A program made the position numbers and the translations under genes. From Lentisphaerota bacterium (GTDB lineage: Bacteria; Verrucomicrobiota; Kiritimatiellia; UBA8416; JAIOPI01), in NCBI GenBank assembly GCA_021413965.1, contig JAIOPI010000021.1:284671-348670 (forward strand): a stretch of 64,000 nt of DNA. Reading direction: 5' to 3'. This document shows positions 1 through 7,747 of the stretch, piece after piece. How positions within the stretch are numbered: the first letter of the stretch is position 1; each line of letters opens with the position of its first letter. The notes beneath the pieces are model-generated. The model was not told where the DNA came from. It did no database searches and was given only the letters and a program-made list of their open reading frames with translations.

Positions 1-195
1 CTTCTTCCCGGCGTTCGGGCCGCTCAGCAGATCGTAGAAGGAGGCGGCACCCAGGGTGACGGCTTCCCCGACCAGGAACTCCTGCGCCAAGGCGCGGTGG
101 GCGTCAGCGGATTCGGCGCCCGCCTCAACGACGCGCTCGAAGAGATTGTCGCGCAGCCCCTTGCGGCCGGAGAGCATGCTGACGTTGCGAGACAT
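1..195 (-). CDS. Partial gene, possibly NuoE/HoxF-like diaphorase subunit (N-terminal 65 codons)
   Basis: An open frame on the minus strand begins with ATG at 195 and runs off the window edge. The visible residues start MSRNVSMLSGRKGLRDN and end with ASFYDLLSGPNAGKK. A helical segment followed by an ASFYDxL stretch resembles the start of NuoE-like thioredoxin-fold ferredoxin domains in NAD-dependent formate dehydrogenases. It lies downstream of fdhD on the same strand, which fits a formate dehydrogenase locus. No cysteine ligand is visible in this fragment, so the family is inference; that the frame is coding is more secure. Confidence 0.5.
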   Translation of the reverse strand, partial: MSRNVSMLSGRKGLRDNLFERVVEAGAESADAHRALAQEFLVGEAVTLGAASFYDLLSGPNAGKK

Positions 196-306
196 GAACC
201 CCCTCAAATTGCGCACGCAACCGCCAAGCGCAGGCGCGCCGGCGGCTGATGCTGCCCGTGAATTTCTCCCAAACCCATGGTCAGTATACGCGGCCCGGCG
301 GGAGTG

Positions 307-1107
307 TCAAATCTCGACGTTTTCCGGATGGCTGTAGATGGTGCAGCGTCCGTCGCGGCAGTAGCCGATGAGTGTCAATCCCCAGCGCGTGCTCATGTCG
401 ACGGCGAAGGAGGACGGCGCTGAGACCGCCAGCAGGTAGGGAATGCCGGCGCGGTAGGCCTTGCTGACGATTTCGAAGGAGATGCGCCCGCTGACGACGA
501 GGGCCTGGGCGCGGTCGGCGAGGTGGTGGGCCAGGAGGTAGCCGACGGCCTTGTCCACCGCGTTGTGGCGGCCGATATCCTCGAACACGCACAGCAGGGC
601 GTCGGACGCGTCGAACAGGGCCGCCGCGTGGGTGCTGCCGGTCTGTGCGAAGGTGTGCTGCTGGTCGCGCATGCGCGTGACCATCGCGCCGACGCGCGCG
701 AGCGGCAGGCGGTGGGAGGGGACGAGCGGCGGGTGCTCGAGTGCGGCGTCGTCGAATTCCCGCTGTCCGCACAGGCCGCAGGCGGCGCTCGCCAGCAGGG
801 CGCGCTTCTCATAGACCCGGTCGCACAGGTACATGGGCGGCAGGCGGACGTCGATCGCCGTCACCGTGCCCGAGCGCGGGTCGAGTTCATCGTGAAAGGT
901 GCAGGCCCCGGCGCCGTCGAGGACGATGCCTTCGGTGAAGAGCAGCCCCTTGACGAGGTAGTGATCGGCGCCCGGCGAGCGCATGGTGACGGAGAAGGCC
1001 TTGCCGTTGAGTTTGATCTGAAGCGGCAGCTCGACCGTCAGCGCATCGCGGCTGGGCTGTAGCGAGCCGCGCTCAAAGCGCAGCGCATCGACCACATGAT
1101 CCGTCAT
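307..1107 (-). CDS. fdhD: Formate dehydrogenase accessory sulfurtransferase FdhD
   Basis: This 266-residue protein matches the FdhD family, which passes sulfur from a cysteine desulfurase to the molybdenum cofactor of formate dehydrogenase in the cytoplasm. Visible marks are the N-terminal ELPLQIKLNG and MRSPGADHYLVKG segments, the CGLCG cysteine motif near residue 115, and the C-terminal IGRHNAVDKAVGYLL block. The ATG at 1107 (MTDHVVDALR) is chosen because an upstream in-frame extension to 1515 is low-complexity and unlike the family, while 266 residues is a normal length. It is transcribed towards the partial gene at the window edge, probably as one operon. Confidence 0.93.
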   Translation of the reverse strand: MTDHVVDALRFERGSLQPSRDALTVELPLQIKLNGKAFSVTMRSPGADHYLVKGLLFTEGIVLDGAGACTFHDELDPRSGTVTAIDVRLPPMYLCDRVYEKRALLASAACGLCGQREFDDAALEHPPLVPSHRLPLARVGAMVTRMRDQQHTFAQTGSTHAAALFDASDALLCVFEDIGRHNAVDKAVGYLLAHHLADRAQALVVSGRISFEIVSKAYRAGIPYLLAVSAPSSFAVDMSTRWGLTLIGYCRDGRCTIYSHPENVEI

Positions 1108-1206
1108 GATTCCCCCGGTGAAAAACCCCTGGCGCACATCATACCGTAGAGTTGCCGTTGCCGCCAGCGCGCGATGCCGCGCCGGGAAGGGCTGGTCCCG
1201 CGAAGT

Positions 1207-1373
1207 GGGGTGCGTTTGGTGCGCATCGGGAGCGTCGATCTTGCCAAATCGCGGCGTTGCGCGAGGCTGCGCATACCCGGAGTATGGCGCGGCCTCGCGC
1301 GCCTTGCGCTCCGGCAAGCTTGCCGCACCCGATGCGCATCCCGCCCGCGGCGGGCGGGCATCCAAACGCACCC
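1207..1373. repeat. Nested palindromic REP/MITE-like element in the fdhD upstream gap
   Basis: In the gap between fdhD and the next gene, GGGTGCGTTTGG at 1208-1219 pairs perfectly with its complement at 1362-1373. TGCGCATCGGG at 1220-1230 pairs with 1328-1338. Inside there is a further hairpin built on GCGCGAGGC and GCCTCGCGC. The nested arms and lack of a coding frame resemble REP or miniature inverted-repeat elements. Whether other copies exist in the genome cannot be seen here. The rest of the gap, 1108-1583, shows no gene. Confidence 0.6.
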
Positions 1374-1583
1374 TACGTTGGCCCTCGCCGATCGCCCCGC
1401 GTGGAGGCGCGGGGCGATGGCGAGTTCGGAACAGAACTCGAACGTGCACGCCATACCCTTCTCGCCGAATCGCGTGGCCGAGGCCAGGCAGGCAGAGGAG
1501 GTCTGCGGGGGGCATTGACGGTGCGGGGGGCGCTGCTACACTGGCGCGTGTGGTTCGGGACTTGGCCCGGGAAGGAGCGTGTC

Positions 1584-2060
1584 GTGCAGGCTGACATGAT
1601 ACAGGTTCTCAAGCGGCTGCTCCTCTCCCCGGCGACGCCCCTGGAGTTCATGGTATCCGCACTGCTGGCGCTGTTTGTTTTTGTGCTGGTCCTTAACAAG
1701 GTTGGCACGGCCATGGACTTGAAGGTGGCGCAGACCGGCCAGTCCCTGGTGGTGCTGGCGGTGACGCTGGTGGCGGGCCTCGCGCTGGTGGTGGTGGCGG
1801 GGCGGCACGTGCCGCTGCCGGGGTGGGGGGCGATTGCCGCGGGGGTGGCGGTGGTGGTGCTGGTGGGCGCGCCTGTGACCGTCTGGGTTCAGAAGGGCGG
1901 GTACTTCGGTGCGCTCACGGCGCTGCTGTTCAGCATCGCGGCAGCGATGGTGGTGGTGACCCTTGTGCACACCATCTTCGGTGCCTTCGGCAAGGGCGAG
2001 CAGAGCGTGGGGCGCGGCCTGGATCACAACCGCGAAACGCAGCGCTTCCTGAATCAATAG
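1584..2060 (+). CDS. Small multi-pass membrane protein of unknown function
   Basis: This protein of about 158 residues has four hydrophobic stretches, with FMVSALLALFVFVLVLN, LVVLAVTLVAGLALVVV, a valine-rich third segment and ALLFSIAAAMVVVTLVHTI, and a short polar tail ending in RETQRFLNQ. The GTG at 1584 is preferred because GAAGGAG at 1571-1577 sits six bases upstream; an ATG at 1596 is the alternative. I do not recognise a family. It could be an inner-membrane protein of a phosphate-starvation or stress type, but nothing in the sequence decides this. It is separated from the tRNA by about 60 bases. Confidence 0.7.
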   Translation: MQADMIQVLKRLLLSPATPLEFMVSALLALFVFVLVLNKVGTAMDLKVAQTGQSLVVLAVTLVAGLALVVVAGRHVPLPGWGAIAAGVAVVVLVGAPVTVWVQKGGYFGALTALLFSIAAAMVVVTLVHTIFGAFGKGEQSVGRGLDHNRETQRFLNQ

Positions 2061-2122
2061 CGGTTTTTCCGTTTGCACCGCCCCTTGATTCTGTTAATTT
2101 CACCCGTTTTCCAGTCTTCCGG

Positions 2123-2197
2123 GCGCCCATCGTCTATCGGTCAGGACACGTGGTTTTCATCCACGTAAGCGGGGTTCGACTCCCCGTGGGCGCGCCA
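2123..2197 (+). tRNA. tRNA-Glu (UUC anticodon)
   Basis: The acceptor strand GCGCCCA at 2123-2129 pairs with TGGGCGC at 2187-2193. The anticodon stem CGTGG/CCACG encloses the loop TTTTCAT, giving anticodon TTC. The T arm CGGGG-TTCGACT-CCCCG is perfect. A discriminator G at 2194 is followed by an encoded CCA at 2195-2197. The 3' half of this gene from 2154 is copied at 16289-16320, so it is probably an integration target. Confidence 0.95.
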
Positions 2198-2335
2198 TGC
2201 AATCCCTTGTCGAATCCCCGCCCGAACCTGCAATCCTTTGTCGCTTTCCGACAAGGCTTTGCGGCTTTTCGACAAACCTTTGTAGAAATCGCCGCTTTTC
2301 GGGGGCGGGCGGCTCCGGGAGATAATCCGGGAGAT
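2154..2335 (+). repeat. att-like direct repeat, left copy (tRNA-Glu 3' part plus downstream arm)
   Basis: Bases 2154-2185 of the tRNA are identical to 16289-16320. After a 17-base segment unique to this copy (end of the tRNA and GCAA), 2203-2335 matches 16321-16454 at roughly nine bases in ten by eye. Both copies have the same orientation. They enclose the arsenic island, the arrangement left by a tyrosine-recombinase element at a tRNA 3' end. TTGTCG hexamers lie at 2207 and 2238 and inverted at 2249 and 2270. The remaining gap to 2583 shows no gene. Confidence 0.8.
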
Positions 2336-2583
2336 TGCGCAGTGCGATGTGGCGGAAAAGCAGCGGGCTTCCTCTCGGCCTGTTCGTAGCGCTTCTGCCG
2401 TGTCGCCATGGCACCCATCCGCACAGACGCCTAAATATACTGAGGGCCTAGCCGGCGGTAAACCTGCAGGAGCGTAATCGGTCGCGGAGAAACATGGTGA
2501 CTGGCTTGCATAGCGTGATCCAAGACCGCCGTAATGTCTGCCGCCCAAGCCAGAAAAGCACGCCCATGTCTCCGCCAGCAAGC

Positions 2584-3237
2584 TCAATCGGATGCACGAG
2601 AAAAGGCGGGTGATACTACTGTGGCGCCGACCGGAATCAGGATCTCGTTCCGCCGCCAGAACCACGGGGTAAACGGCGGGTTGTAACGAGCCCATACGGG
2701 CTCACCAACAACCACAAGCCCCTTGGCGGTTATCCAGTCTTCCAACGCCGTCTGGTTGCGAGTGTACCCACGTTCGCTCCACGTGCCGGAATACCGGACG
2801 GCAGCCATACGCCGGGCTGGCACGACGTGCAGCGTGATGGCCGGATCGTTCGGCGTCGGCAGCGTTTCCACCGTCATGCCGGTCGGCATCATGAAGCTGA
2901 CCGCCCAGTGCGTGCCGGTCGCCACCTGCGACACCGGAGCGGTCATCGGGATCTTCACCGATGACTCTTGGGATACCGGTGCCGTCATCGCCAGCTTGGC
3001 ATGCGTCTGGTTGGCGCCCGAGATGTAGCGGAATAGCCGGCCAAACGCCTGGTTGCCGGCGTCTTCCAGCGAGCCGTCCACCAGCGTTTCGGCCAGCACC
3101 TGCGGGGCGTAGTCGCGGAGTTCGAACCGCCCATCGCGCTCTACCACCGTGTACTTGGCTTCTTCGACAGCCATGGCGTGGTCAATCAAGGAGGTGGCTA
3201 ATGCCGCCGACAGTAGAACTCGACCGAGTATATGCAT
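2584..3237 (-). CDS. SOUL-family heme-binding protein, exported
   Basis: The protein has 217 residues. It begins with a signal-peptide-like segment (MHILGRVLLSAALATSLIDHAMA) and continues with the SOUL domain: EAKYTVVERDGRFELRDY, AFGRLFRYISGAN, IAMTAPV-like repeats (LAMTAPVSQE and IPMTAPVSQV) and FMMPTGMTVETLPTPND. SOUL proteins bind heme or tetrapyrroles and their bacterial role is poorly defined. Export to the periplasm is inferred from the leader. The ATG at 3237 places the leader correctly. It follows the rubrerythrin gene on the same strand with a 30-base gap, so the two are probably co-transcribed as a stress pair. Confidence 0.9.
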   Translation of the reverse strand: MHILGRVLLSAALATSLIDHAMAVEEAKYTVVERDGRFELRDYAPQVLAETLVDGSLEDAGNQAFGRLFRYISGANQTHAKLAMTAPVSQESSVKIPMTAPVSQVATGTHWAVSFMMPTGMTVETLPTPNDPAITLHVVPARRMAAVRYSGTWSERGYTRNQTALEDWITAKGLVVVGEPVWARYNPPFTPWFWRRNEILIPVGATVVSPAFSRASD

Positions 3238-3267
3238 GCAGATGCCTGGCTATGAGCGACAGCCCAA

Positions 3268-3762
3268 TCACATCTTCACAAACCGCTGGCCCGGTGCCCC
3301 GCAGATCGGGCAACTCGCGGGCGCCTGCCCGATCTCGATGTCGCCACAGACCGGGCAGAGGTAGAAGTCGGCGGCCAGGTCCTTGCCGGCCTTCACGGCG
3401 TCCAAGGCCGCTGCGTAGAGCTTGGCATGCACGGCCTCGGCCTTGGCCGCCAGATCCATCATGCGTGCCCCCCGATGGCTCTCGGCCTGCGCCTGCTTGA
3501 TCATCGGTGGGTACATGGTCGTGAACTCGTGGGTCTCGCCATCCAGCGCTGCCTTCAGGTTGTCGGCCGTCGAGCCCACGCCACCCATGGCATTAAAGTG
3601 GCCAAGGGCATGGATGGTCTCGGCTTCCGCCGCGGCGCGGAACAGCCGGGCGACCACGGGGTACCCATCCTGTTCAGCCTTACGGGCGAACGCCGTGTAC
3701 TTGCGGTTCGCCTGGCTCTCCCCGGCAAACGCTTCCTTCAGATTCGACTGTGTGTCTGGCAT
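3268..3762 (-). CDS. Rubrerythrin (diiron/rubredoxin peroxidase)
   Basis: This 164-residue protein has the ferritin-like diiron half followed by a C-terminal rubredoxin domain. Iron ligands are visible as AFAGESQANRKY near residue 14, AEAETIHALGH near residue 47, and a second glutamate pair including AEAVHAKLY near residue 108. The rubredoxin knuckles are CPVCG and CPICG. It reduces hydrogen peroxide in the cytoplasm of anaerobic or microaerobic bacteria. CGAGGAGCAT lies directly before the ATG, a good ribosome site. It is upstream of the SOUL gene and probably shares its transcript. Confidence 0.95.
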   Translation of the reverse strand: MPDTQSNLKEAFAGESQANRKYTAFARKAEQDGYPVVARLFRAAAEAETIHALGHFNAMGGVGSTADNLKAALDGETHEFTTMYPPMIKQAQAESHRGARMMDLAAKAEAVHAKLYAAALDAVKAGKDLAADFYLCPVCGDIEIGQAPASCPICGAPGQRFVKM

Positions 3763-3851
3763 ATGCTCCTCGTGATGGGTGAACTCAGATTGCGCGGAGT
3801 CGACCGATGACAGTTTCGCAGAATTCGGGTAGTTGTCAGCCGGAAAGCGGT

Positions 3852-4064
3852 CTACCGGCTGTTCAGCCGGCTGTCCATCCGCGTCTTGATCGTATGGCAG
3901 TCATCGCACAGGGTGGCCAAGTTGCTGAGCGAATTGTCCCCGCCGTTCATCAGCGCCCGTCGGTGGCCGACCTCCAACTTGACCGTACTACTGCAGACCA
4001 CGCACCGGTGACCGGCACGGACCAGTACACGTTGGCGCGAAATGATTCCCGGCACTCTGGGCAC
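3852..4064 (-). CDS. Small HNH endonuclease-like protein
   Basis: This 70-residue protein reads as a compact HNH module: CVVC at residues 21-24, a LEVGHR histidine, an NSLSNLATLC asparagine-bearing strand and CDDCH closing the zinc knuckle. The start is a GTG at 4064; a second in-frame GTG four codons in is possible. It is divergent from the arsR promoter region. Such minimal HNH proteins are common in mobile elements. Nicking or cleavage activity is inferred from the motif only. Confidence 0.8.
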   Translation of the reverse strand: MPRVPGIISRQRVLVRAGHRCVVCSSTVKLEVGHRRALMNGGDNSLSNLATLCDDCHTIKTRMDSRLNSR

Positions 4065-4095
4065 AGTGCGGCGTGGGTGAAGGGAATGAAATACG

Positions 4096-4125
4096 TTGCA
4101 TGGTTGCGCAACAATGCACTATAGT
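4096..4125 (+). promoter_or_regulatory. Promoter and ArsR-type operator of the first ars operon
   Basis: A near-perfect 22-base palindrome, TGCATGGTTGCGCAACAA followed by TGCA, lies at 4097-4118. It overlaps a possible -35 TTGCAT at 4096-4101 and abuts a -10 TATAGT at 4120-4125, with an 18-base spacer. ArsR/SmtB repressors bind such palindromes across the -35 region and leave when arsenite binds. The start codon at 4133 is seven bases past the -10, so the transcript would be leaderless or nearly so. Confidence 0.7.
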
Positions 4126-4132
4126 GACCGCC

Positions 4133-4447
4133 ATGAATGCAGAAGAACTCAGAGCACGGGCGCGGGTCATGAAGGCGCTTTCGAGTCCGGTTAGGCTAAA
4201 GATCGTGGACGAGTTGAGTCGGGGCGACCGGTGCATGTGCGAGCTGCAGCCGATGTTTCCCATGAACAAGTCCACGCTTTCGCGGCATGTGGCGGCGCTC
4301 AAAAACGTCGGGATCGTGAGCGAACGCCGCGAAGGGGTGCGCGGCTATCTGAAGCTGCAAACGCCCTGCATTTTGAACGTGTTCGATTGCACCATGGGCG
4401 TGATCCGAGCCGAGGCCAAGCGGCAGGCGAAACTGGCGAGGGGTTGA
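4133..4447 (+). CDS. arsR: ArsR-family metalloregulatory repressor (first copy)
   Basis: This 104-residue winged-helix protein has ALSSPVRLKIVDELSRG, the inducer-site-like cysteine pair in DRCMCELQ, the recognition helix KSTLSRHVAALKNVGIV, and the wing REGVRGYLKL. Canonical ArsR has ELCVCDL at the cysteine site, so the CxC ligand pair is retained. A further cysteine pair (CILNVFDC) near the C-terminus may contribute. The ATG at 4133 is chosen because it aligns with ArsR proteins and the promoter -10 lies only seven bases upstream; the frame upstream of it is untranslated promoter. It likely represses itself and the downstream permease, thioredoxin and arsM genes. Confidence 0.92.
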   Translation: MNAEELRARARVMKALSSPVRLKIVDELSRGDRCMCELQPMFPMNKSTLSRHVAALKNVGIVSERREGVRGYLKLQTPCILNVFDCTMGVIRAEAKRQAKLARG

Positions 4448-4461
4448 AAGGAGCGTGGGGC

Positions 4462-5853
4462 GTGAACGAAGGAAGCCGGAAGGAACTCAAGATCCTGGGC
4501 GGGTTGCTGGGGGTCTTCGCCATCCTGTACTACCTGCCTGTAGAGACGGCGCGATTCCAGGGGGCCGTGATCGAGGCGTTCAAGCTGGTGAAGTGGTATG
4601 CCCGGGAGCACGTCCTGTTGTGCCTGGTCCCCGCGTTCTTCATCGCCGGCGCCATCGGGGTGTTCATCAGCCAGAACGCGGTGATGAAGTACTTCGGGCC
4701 AAAAGCCTCAAAGTGGCTGTCCTACTCGGTGGCCTCGGTATCGGGGACCATTCTGGCCGTCTGCTCCTGCACCGTGCTGCCGCTCTTCGGCGGCATCTAT
4801 ATGCGCGGGGCTGGCCTGGGGCCCGCGATTGCGTTCCTGTACTCCGGCCCGGCGATCAACGTGCTGGCCATCGTGCTGACGGCGCGGGTGCTGGGCTGGC
4901 AGTTGGGCGTGGCCCGGGCGGTCGGGGCGGTGGTGTTCAGCGTCGTCATCGGCCTGCTCATGCATCTGATCTTCCTGAAAGAAGAACGGGCGAAGGCGGC
5001 CCAACCACAGCAGGTATTCATCGGCGAGGATGAGAAGGCCGCCCGGCCGCTGTGGCAGGTGGTTCTCTATTTCTTCTCGATGGTCGGCATCCTGGTGTTT
5101 GCCAACTGGGGCAGGCCGCTGGAGCCAGTAGGTGTCTGGTATGCGATTTACCACGCCAAGTGGGTGGTGACGGGATTCTTCGCGATCCTGATGGGCGTTT
5201 GCCTGTGGCGATTCTTCCAGGTGCGGCTGCTGTGGATTGCGCTGGCGGCGGTTCCGGCGGCGGTCCTGGCCTTCGCCTTTCCGGGCTATCCGGTGGCTGC
5301 ATTCGCCGCGGGTTCTGCCGGCTTGGCGGGACTGACGTTCGTGGGCGGTGCGGAACTCAAGGACTGGCGCGATCAGACCTGGGGCTTTGCGAAGCAGATT
5401 CTGCCTCTGCTGTTCGGCGGCGTGCTCGCCGCGGGCTTCTTCCTGGGCAGCCCCTCGGGCAAAGATGCGGGCATCGTGCCGAATGTGTGGATTCAGGCAC
5501 TGGTTGGCGATTCGCCATCCGCCCTCCTGTCGCTGACCGCTGGCGCGGATGCCCATGCGCCGGGCTGGTTGGCCTTCATCTGGCCCCTCTGGACTAACTT
5601 CTTCGCATCGTTCACCGGCGCGCTGATGTACTTTGCGACACTGACCGAAGTGCCGATCCTGCGCGGCCTGCTCGACAGCGGCATGGGCCAGGGACCGGCA
5701 CTGGCGCTGCTGCTGGCCGGGCCGGCGCTCTCCCTGCCGAGTATGCTGGTGATCAACGCTATCCTGGGGCCAAAGAAGACCCTGACTTTCGTGGGGCTCG
5801 TGGTGGTGATGGCGACGATCACGGGCATGATGTTCGGGGCGATCGTGAACTGA
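4462..5853 (+). CDS. ArsP/DUF318-type permease
   Basis: The protein has about 463 residues and 8-10 membrane segments. The family core is clear: a CSCTVLPLFGGIYMRG segment followed by LGPAIAFLYSGPAINVLAI, and a second half with SLPSMLVINAILG. Members of the permease family PF03773 include ArsP, which exports trivalent organoarsenicals; others are linked to copper or zinc. The GTG at 4462 is selected because AAAGGAG lies eight bases upstream. Its place after arsR and in the same block as arsM fits export of methylated arsenicals, but substrate is inferred. Confidence 0.88.
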   Translation: MNEGSRKELKILGGLLGVFAILYYLPVETARFQGAVIEAFKLVKWYAREHVLLCLVPAFFIAGAIGVFISQNAVMKYFGPKASKWLSYSVASVSGTILAVCSCTVLPLFGGIYMRGAGLGPAIAFLYSGPAINVLAIVLTARVLGWQLGVARAVGAVVFSVVIGLLMHLIFLKEERAKAAQPQQVFIGEDEKAARPLWQVVLYFFSMVGILVFANWGRPLEPVGVWYAIYHAKWVVTGFFAILMGVCLWRFFQVRLLWIALAAVPAAVLAFAFPGYPVAAFAAGSAGLAGLTFVGGAELKDWRDQTWGFAKQILPLLFGGVLAAGFFLGSPSGKDAGIVPNVWIQALVGDSPSALLSLTAGADAHAPGWLAFIWPLWTNFFASFTGALMYFATLTEVPILRGLLDSGMGQGPALALLLAGPALSLPSMLVINAILGPKKTLTFVGLVVVMATITGMMFGAIVN

Positions 5854-5863
5854 GGAATGCACC

Positions 5864-6097
5864 ATGAAGAAAATCCAGATTCTGGGAACCGGTTGCCCGA
5901 AGTGCAAGGCGCTGACGGCGAGCGCGGAAGCGGCGGTCAAAGCCCTGGGTCTCGACGCCACGATTGAGAAGGTGGAGAAGATCACCGACATCATGAAGTT
6001 CGGCGTCATGGGAACGCCGGCGCTAGTGGTGGACGGCCAGGTGAAGAGCGTGGGCAAGGTGTTGAACCCCGAGGACATCAAGAAGTTCCTTGCCTAG
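5864..6097 (+). CDS. Small redox-active thioredoxin-fold protein (CPKC)
   Basis: This 77-residue protein has the CxxC site GTGCPKCK at residues 9-15 and the cis-proline segment MGTPALVVDGQV, the marks of the TM0996/MTH895-like mini-thioredoxin family. There is no signal peptide, so it is cytoplasmic. It starts 11 bases after the permease stop and is in the ars operon. These proteins often accompany DUF318 permeases, perhaps delivering or reducing the metalloid; the role here is inference. Confidence 0.9.
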   Translation: MKKIQILGTGCPKCKALTASAEAAVKALGLDATIEKVEKITDIMKFGVMGTPALVVDGQVKSVGKVLNPEDIKKFLA

Positions 6098-6129
6098 GTG
6101 AATCAGCAGCAAAACCCGAAGGAGCGGCG

Positions 6130-6507
6130 ATGAACGAGAAGAGAGCATGTGCGTGCGGATCGGCTCCGAAATTGATCTTTGCGTGTTCCGGTGCGGCGGA
6201 TGTGGGCGCGATTGCCGACCAGGCGGCACGCCAACTGACGCGGGACGGCTCCGGGAAGATGTACTGCCTGGCCGGGATTGGCGGGCGGGTGTCCGGGATC
6301 ATGGCGACGACGGCAAGCGCGGCGAAGATTCTGGCGATCGACGGCTGCCCGCTTAACTGCGCGAAGCACTGCCTGGAGCAGGCGGGGTTCACCACGTACG
6401 AGCACCTGCAACTGACTGACCTTGGCATGGAAAAGGGCAAGTCGTCGCCCACGCCTGAGGCCATTGGGCGGGTGGTGACCGCAGGGGCAGCGAAGCTGGC
6501 CTGCTAA
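6130..6507 (+). CDS. DGC-domain putative zinc/thiol-binding protein
   Basis: The 125-residue protein carries the motif IDGCPLNCAKHCLEQ that names the DGC family, plus an N-terminal CACG, FACSGAADVGAIADQ and MYCLAGIGG. DGC proteins are small cysteine-rich proteins thought to bind zinc and often sit in metal or arsenic loci. The many cysteines (about nine) could bind arsenite. It is in the operon between the small thioredoxin and a membrane-anchored thioredoxin. Function is not established. Confidence 0.85.
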   Translation: MNEKRACACGSAPKLIFACSGAADVGAIADQAARQLTRDGSGKMYCLAGIGGRVSGIMATTASAAKILAIDGCPLNCAKHCLEQAGFTTYEHLQLTDLGMEKGKSSPTPEAIGRVVTAGAAKLAC

Positions 6508-6519
6508 AGAGGAGCCTGT

Positions 6520-7020
6520 GTGAAAAGCAAGAATGCCTGGATTTGGATCGTTCTGGTCGTCGCGGTGGTGGGCGTGCTGTACGCCAAGAATGCGGGGCGG
6601 CAGCGCCCGGTTCCGGCGTCGGTGATTCCAGCCGTGTCGGAGCCTGTCGCCGGCGAAGCCACGGGCACCGCGATACCGGCCGGCGAGCCAGCGGGTGAGC
6701 CAGCGGCTAACACGGCCGTCCCGCGACTGGTGGACCTTGGCGCCGGGAAGTGCATTCCCTGCAAGATGATGGCCCCCATTCTGGCGGACCTGAAGCAAAC
6801 CTACGCCGGGAGGATGGAGGTCACCTTCATCGACGTGTGGGAGAAGCCGGATGAGGCCAAGAAGTACGGGATCAACATCATCCCGACGCAGATATTCTAC
6901 GATGCGCAGGGCAAAGAACTGTTCCGACACGAGGGGTTCTACGGCAAGGAGGACATCTTCGCGAAGTGGAAGGAGTTCGGTTTGGACCTTGCGGCCGCAG
7001 CGGAATCTGTGCCCAAGTGA
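6520..7020 (+). CDS. Membrane-anchored thioredoxin-family protein
   Basis: The protein has 166 residues, starts at GTG 6520 and follows an AAGAGGAG ribosome site. One N-terminal membrane segment (WIWIVLVVAVVGVLYA) precedes an alanine/glycine/proline-rich linker and a thioredoxin domain with active site GKCIPCKMMAPIL, FIDVWEKPDEAKKYGI and the cis-proline region IIPTQIFYD. The topology puts the redox site outside the cytoplasmic membrane. It is 11 bases before a CcdA gene, so the pair probably forms a transmembrane thiol relay. Confidence 0.92.
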   Translation: MKSKNAWIWIVLVVAVVGVLYAKNAGRQRPVPASVIPAVSEPVAGEATGTAIPAGEPAGEPAANTAVPRLVDLGAGKCIPCKMMAPILADLKQTYAGRMEVTFIDVWEKPDEAKKYGINIIPTQIFYDAQGKELFRHEGFYGKEDIFAKWKEFGLDLAAAAESVPK

Positions 7021-7031
7021 GGGGGTAATAG

Positions 7032-7733
7032 GTGATGGAGCAACTCTTCACATCACTGTCACGCGCCGTCGAGGGCTCGGCTGGCCTCGCGTTGAGCGCC
7101 GCGTTTGCGTGGGGTATTCTCAGCATCCTGCTGAGTCCCTGCCATCTGGCGAGCATCCCGTTGATCGTAGGATTCATTGACCAGCAAGGGCGCATCAGCA
7201 CGCGGCGGGCCTTTGCGATCTCCCTGCTGTTTGCGGTAGGTATCCTGATCACGATTGCGGCCATCGGCGGGATCACCGCGGCGGCGGGGCGCATGCTCGG
7301 TGACGTAGGCCGCTGGGGCAACTATGCCGTGGCCGTCATCTTCTTCGTGGTCGGGCTGTATCTGCTCGATGCGATCCGGTTGCCGATGCCTGGGGCGGCC
7401 CAGCCGGGAATGAAGCGCAAGGGCATGCTGGCGGCCTTCATCCTGGGACTGGTCTTCGGCGTGGCGCTTGGCCCCTGCACGTTCGCGTACATGGCGCCCA
7501 TGCTGGCCGTCACGTTCAAGCTGGCGGCCACCAACCTCTCCTACGGAATCCTCCTGTTGCTGCTCTACGGCCTGGGCCATTGCGGGGTGATCGTGCTGGC
7601 CGGGACATTCACCGAAGTCGTGCAGCACTATTTGAACTGGAATGAGAAATCCAAGGGTGCGGTGATCCTCAAGAAGATCTGCGGCGTACTGGTGCTCCTG
7701 GGCGGGCTGTACCTGCTCTACACGGCGCACTGA
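7032..7733 (+). CDS. CcdA/DsbD-like transmembrane electron carrier (first copy)
   Basis: The protein has about 233 residues and six membrane segments. The two family cysteines are in LSPCHLASIPLIVGF near residue 37 and LGPCTFAYMAPMLAV near residue 154. CcdA proteins carry electrons from cytoplasmic thioredoxin across the membrane by dithiol exchange. The start may be GTG 7032 or ATG 7035. The gene follows the anchored thioredoxin and precedes arsM, so its likely partner is the thioredoxin, not cytochrome c maturation; no cytochrome genes are near. Confidence 0.9.
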   Translation: MMEQLFTSLSRAVEGSAGLALSAAFAWGILSILLSPCHLASIPLIVGFIDQQGRISTRRAFAISLLFAVGILITIAAIGGITAAAGRMLGDVGRWGNYAVAVIFFVVGLYLLDAIRLPMPGAAQPGMKRKGMLAAFILGLVFGVALGPCTFAYMAPMLAVTFKLAATNLSYGILLLLLYGLGHCGVIVLAGTFTEVVQHYLNWNEKSKGAVILKKICGVLVLLGGLYLLYTAH

Positions 7734-7747
7734 AAGGACGAGACGAA

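Noticed and set aside
2134..2695. Minus-strand frames over the att-like repeat, similar at both copies (e.g. LPDYLPEPPAPEK)
   Set aside because: The similarity follows from the DNA repeat itself; the frames lack ribosome sites and differ in their other parts.
4708..6081. A 457-codon minus-strand frame opposite the ArsP-like permease
   Set aside because: Its residues are the typical shadow of GC-rich coding DNA (glutamine-, arginine- and histidine-rich), and the permease on the other strand is certain.
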